From NCBI GenBank assembly GCA_964017185.1, contig OZ024879.1:27314956-27378955 (forward strand): a stretch of 64,000 bases of DNA, written 5' to 3'. The notes under the pieces are model-generated. The model was given only the letters and a program-made list of their open reading frames with translations, was not told the DNA's origin and searched no databases. Below are positions 63,231 to 64,000 of the stretch, in pieces. The DNA comes from Rugalucina vietnamica. Taxonomy: Eukaryota; Mollusca; Bivalvia; Lucinida; Lucinidae. Position 1 is the first letter of the stretch. Every line of letters starts with the position of its first letter. A program made the position numbers and the translations under genes.

Positions 63231-64000
63231 GTAAGTTATTATTCAGCCTTTAAGTGATATATCAGTGTGACAGTAAGTGATCAATCAGTAAGTGCTTCAA
63301 AGGCCAGCAGAATCAGACTTTTCCTATGAGCTTTCATTTATCTTTACTAAAGTAAAGTATAGGCTGAATTACTGAATAATGGTATCAAATGTATTTGTTC
63401 CCAAAATGTGTGTTGAGGTTGGTCATGTCGTTTTATAGTGCAGAAAAATCTGATGCACTTAGTCATGTTACACTGCTCTTCTTATGATTAATACATGGCT
63501 TTGGTCATGACATGCCCTAGTTTTGGCTAGAAAATAATGAATGTCGTACTGTTACAACTGCTACTGCATATATATTGAGTAAAGTTCTCAACAGTCTAAC
63601 AAGTATTGTTATTATTGTCCTAGCTTAGGTCATAGAGCCTTTTCACTGTCTTGTAACTGTTGGGGCAGTGGTATGCTGTCTGGACATTGGTTTCTGCCAC
63701 ATTACCGCTGTCCCGACTGGCAAATACACACAGGTTAATTTGTATATCAACCCCTTGGTCTCTTCATGTTCTCAAACTTGACTGGATCTTGCTATATTAT
63801 TAGTATAATTGTATTGTTGTCCCCACTTTGATATTGCATGTTATTTCATGTTTTGTATTGTTGCTCGCGGTTGCTGGACACAGTCTAGCTGACTGCAAAC
63901 ATAGGGCTTAGAGATTTATTGGAGGTTTTCGGCAGCAACGACCTAGGTAGGGAAACCACCCAGCCAGACAGCTTGCTAACGCATGCCATCGATGAGTCTC
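63231..64000. other. Esterase intron 4, no exon seen
   Basis: No segment resembling the next family exon was found before the window ends. Confidence 0.6.

Noticed and set aside
1-64000. tRNA, rRNA or other structured RNA genes
   Set aside because: No A/B-box pairs, cloverleaf or rRNA-like segments were recognised by eye; a covariance-model scan would be decisive.

Overview
The window is nuclear DNA from a metazoan. It is intron-rich and about 60-65% AT by eye, with most of its length made of transposable elements. The repeat types point to a bivalve mollusc: tandem-core elements starting GCTCACCTGAGCC with GTCC arrays, a second tandem-core element starting TATGTCTCCC, I/Nimb-like LINEs and Penelope-like elements. 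The phylum is an inference from repeat style; species is not claimed.

Two host genes are supported. On the minus strand at 36.5-40.4 kb lie coding exons of a Rab32/38-type small GTPase. Its P-loop exon is present twice in tandem, with matching phases. On the plus strand from 58.4 kb to beyond the window end lies a secreted type-B carboxylesterase/cholinesterase-family gene; its first four coding exons are visible. The intron 3/exon 4 boundary of this gene has been amplified into a 14-unit, 45-bp array. Each unit carries a candidate 3' splice site plus the first codons of exon 4, and the array stays open in frame.

Layout. 0-8 kb: Penelope-like 3' end, hairpin-headed short repeats, and a decayed gag/coiled-coil ORF (minus). 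8-14 kb: an I/Nimb-like LINE with an intact zinc-knuckle ORF1 and a broken EN-RT-RNase H ORF2 that a truncated Penelope-like copy has entered. 14.4-33.7 kb: about three head-to-tail copies of one ~0.9-1.5 kb module, each opened up by insertions: a MITE, a 4.17-kb element with inverted ends, a pogo transposon with a C-terminal PHD-like finger, a tandem-core element, a gag-only LTR retrotransposon with two identical 147-bp LTRs, and a 5'-truncated LINE. Because the module is repeated, sister copies serve as empty-site controls for these insertions. 34-41 kb: Rab32-like gene with MITEs in its introns. 41.7-46.1 kb: a GGCGTTC-rich element holding a 56-codon basic ORF, a second tandem-core element and a miniature LTR element. 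46.2-53 kb: an endonuclease-RT LINE (minus, frameshifted) followed by the longest Penelope-like copy. 53-58 kb: a solo LTR, a 525-bp near-perfect tandem duplication, a LINE scrap and a foldback. 58-64 kb: the esterase gene.

The strongest candidates for something undescribed are the amplified splice-acceptor array in the esterase gene, the duplicated P-loop exon of the Rab32-like gene, the gag-plus-coiled-coil non-autonomous LTR family, and a MITE family found beside splice sites in both host genes. All calls come from reading the sequence; no database search was run.
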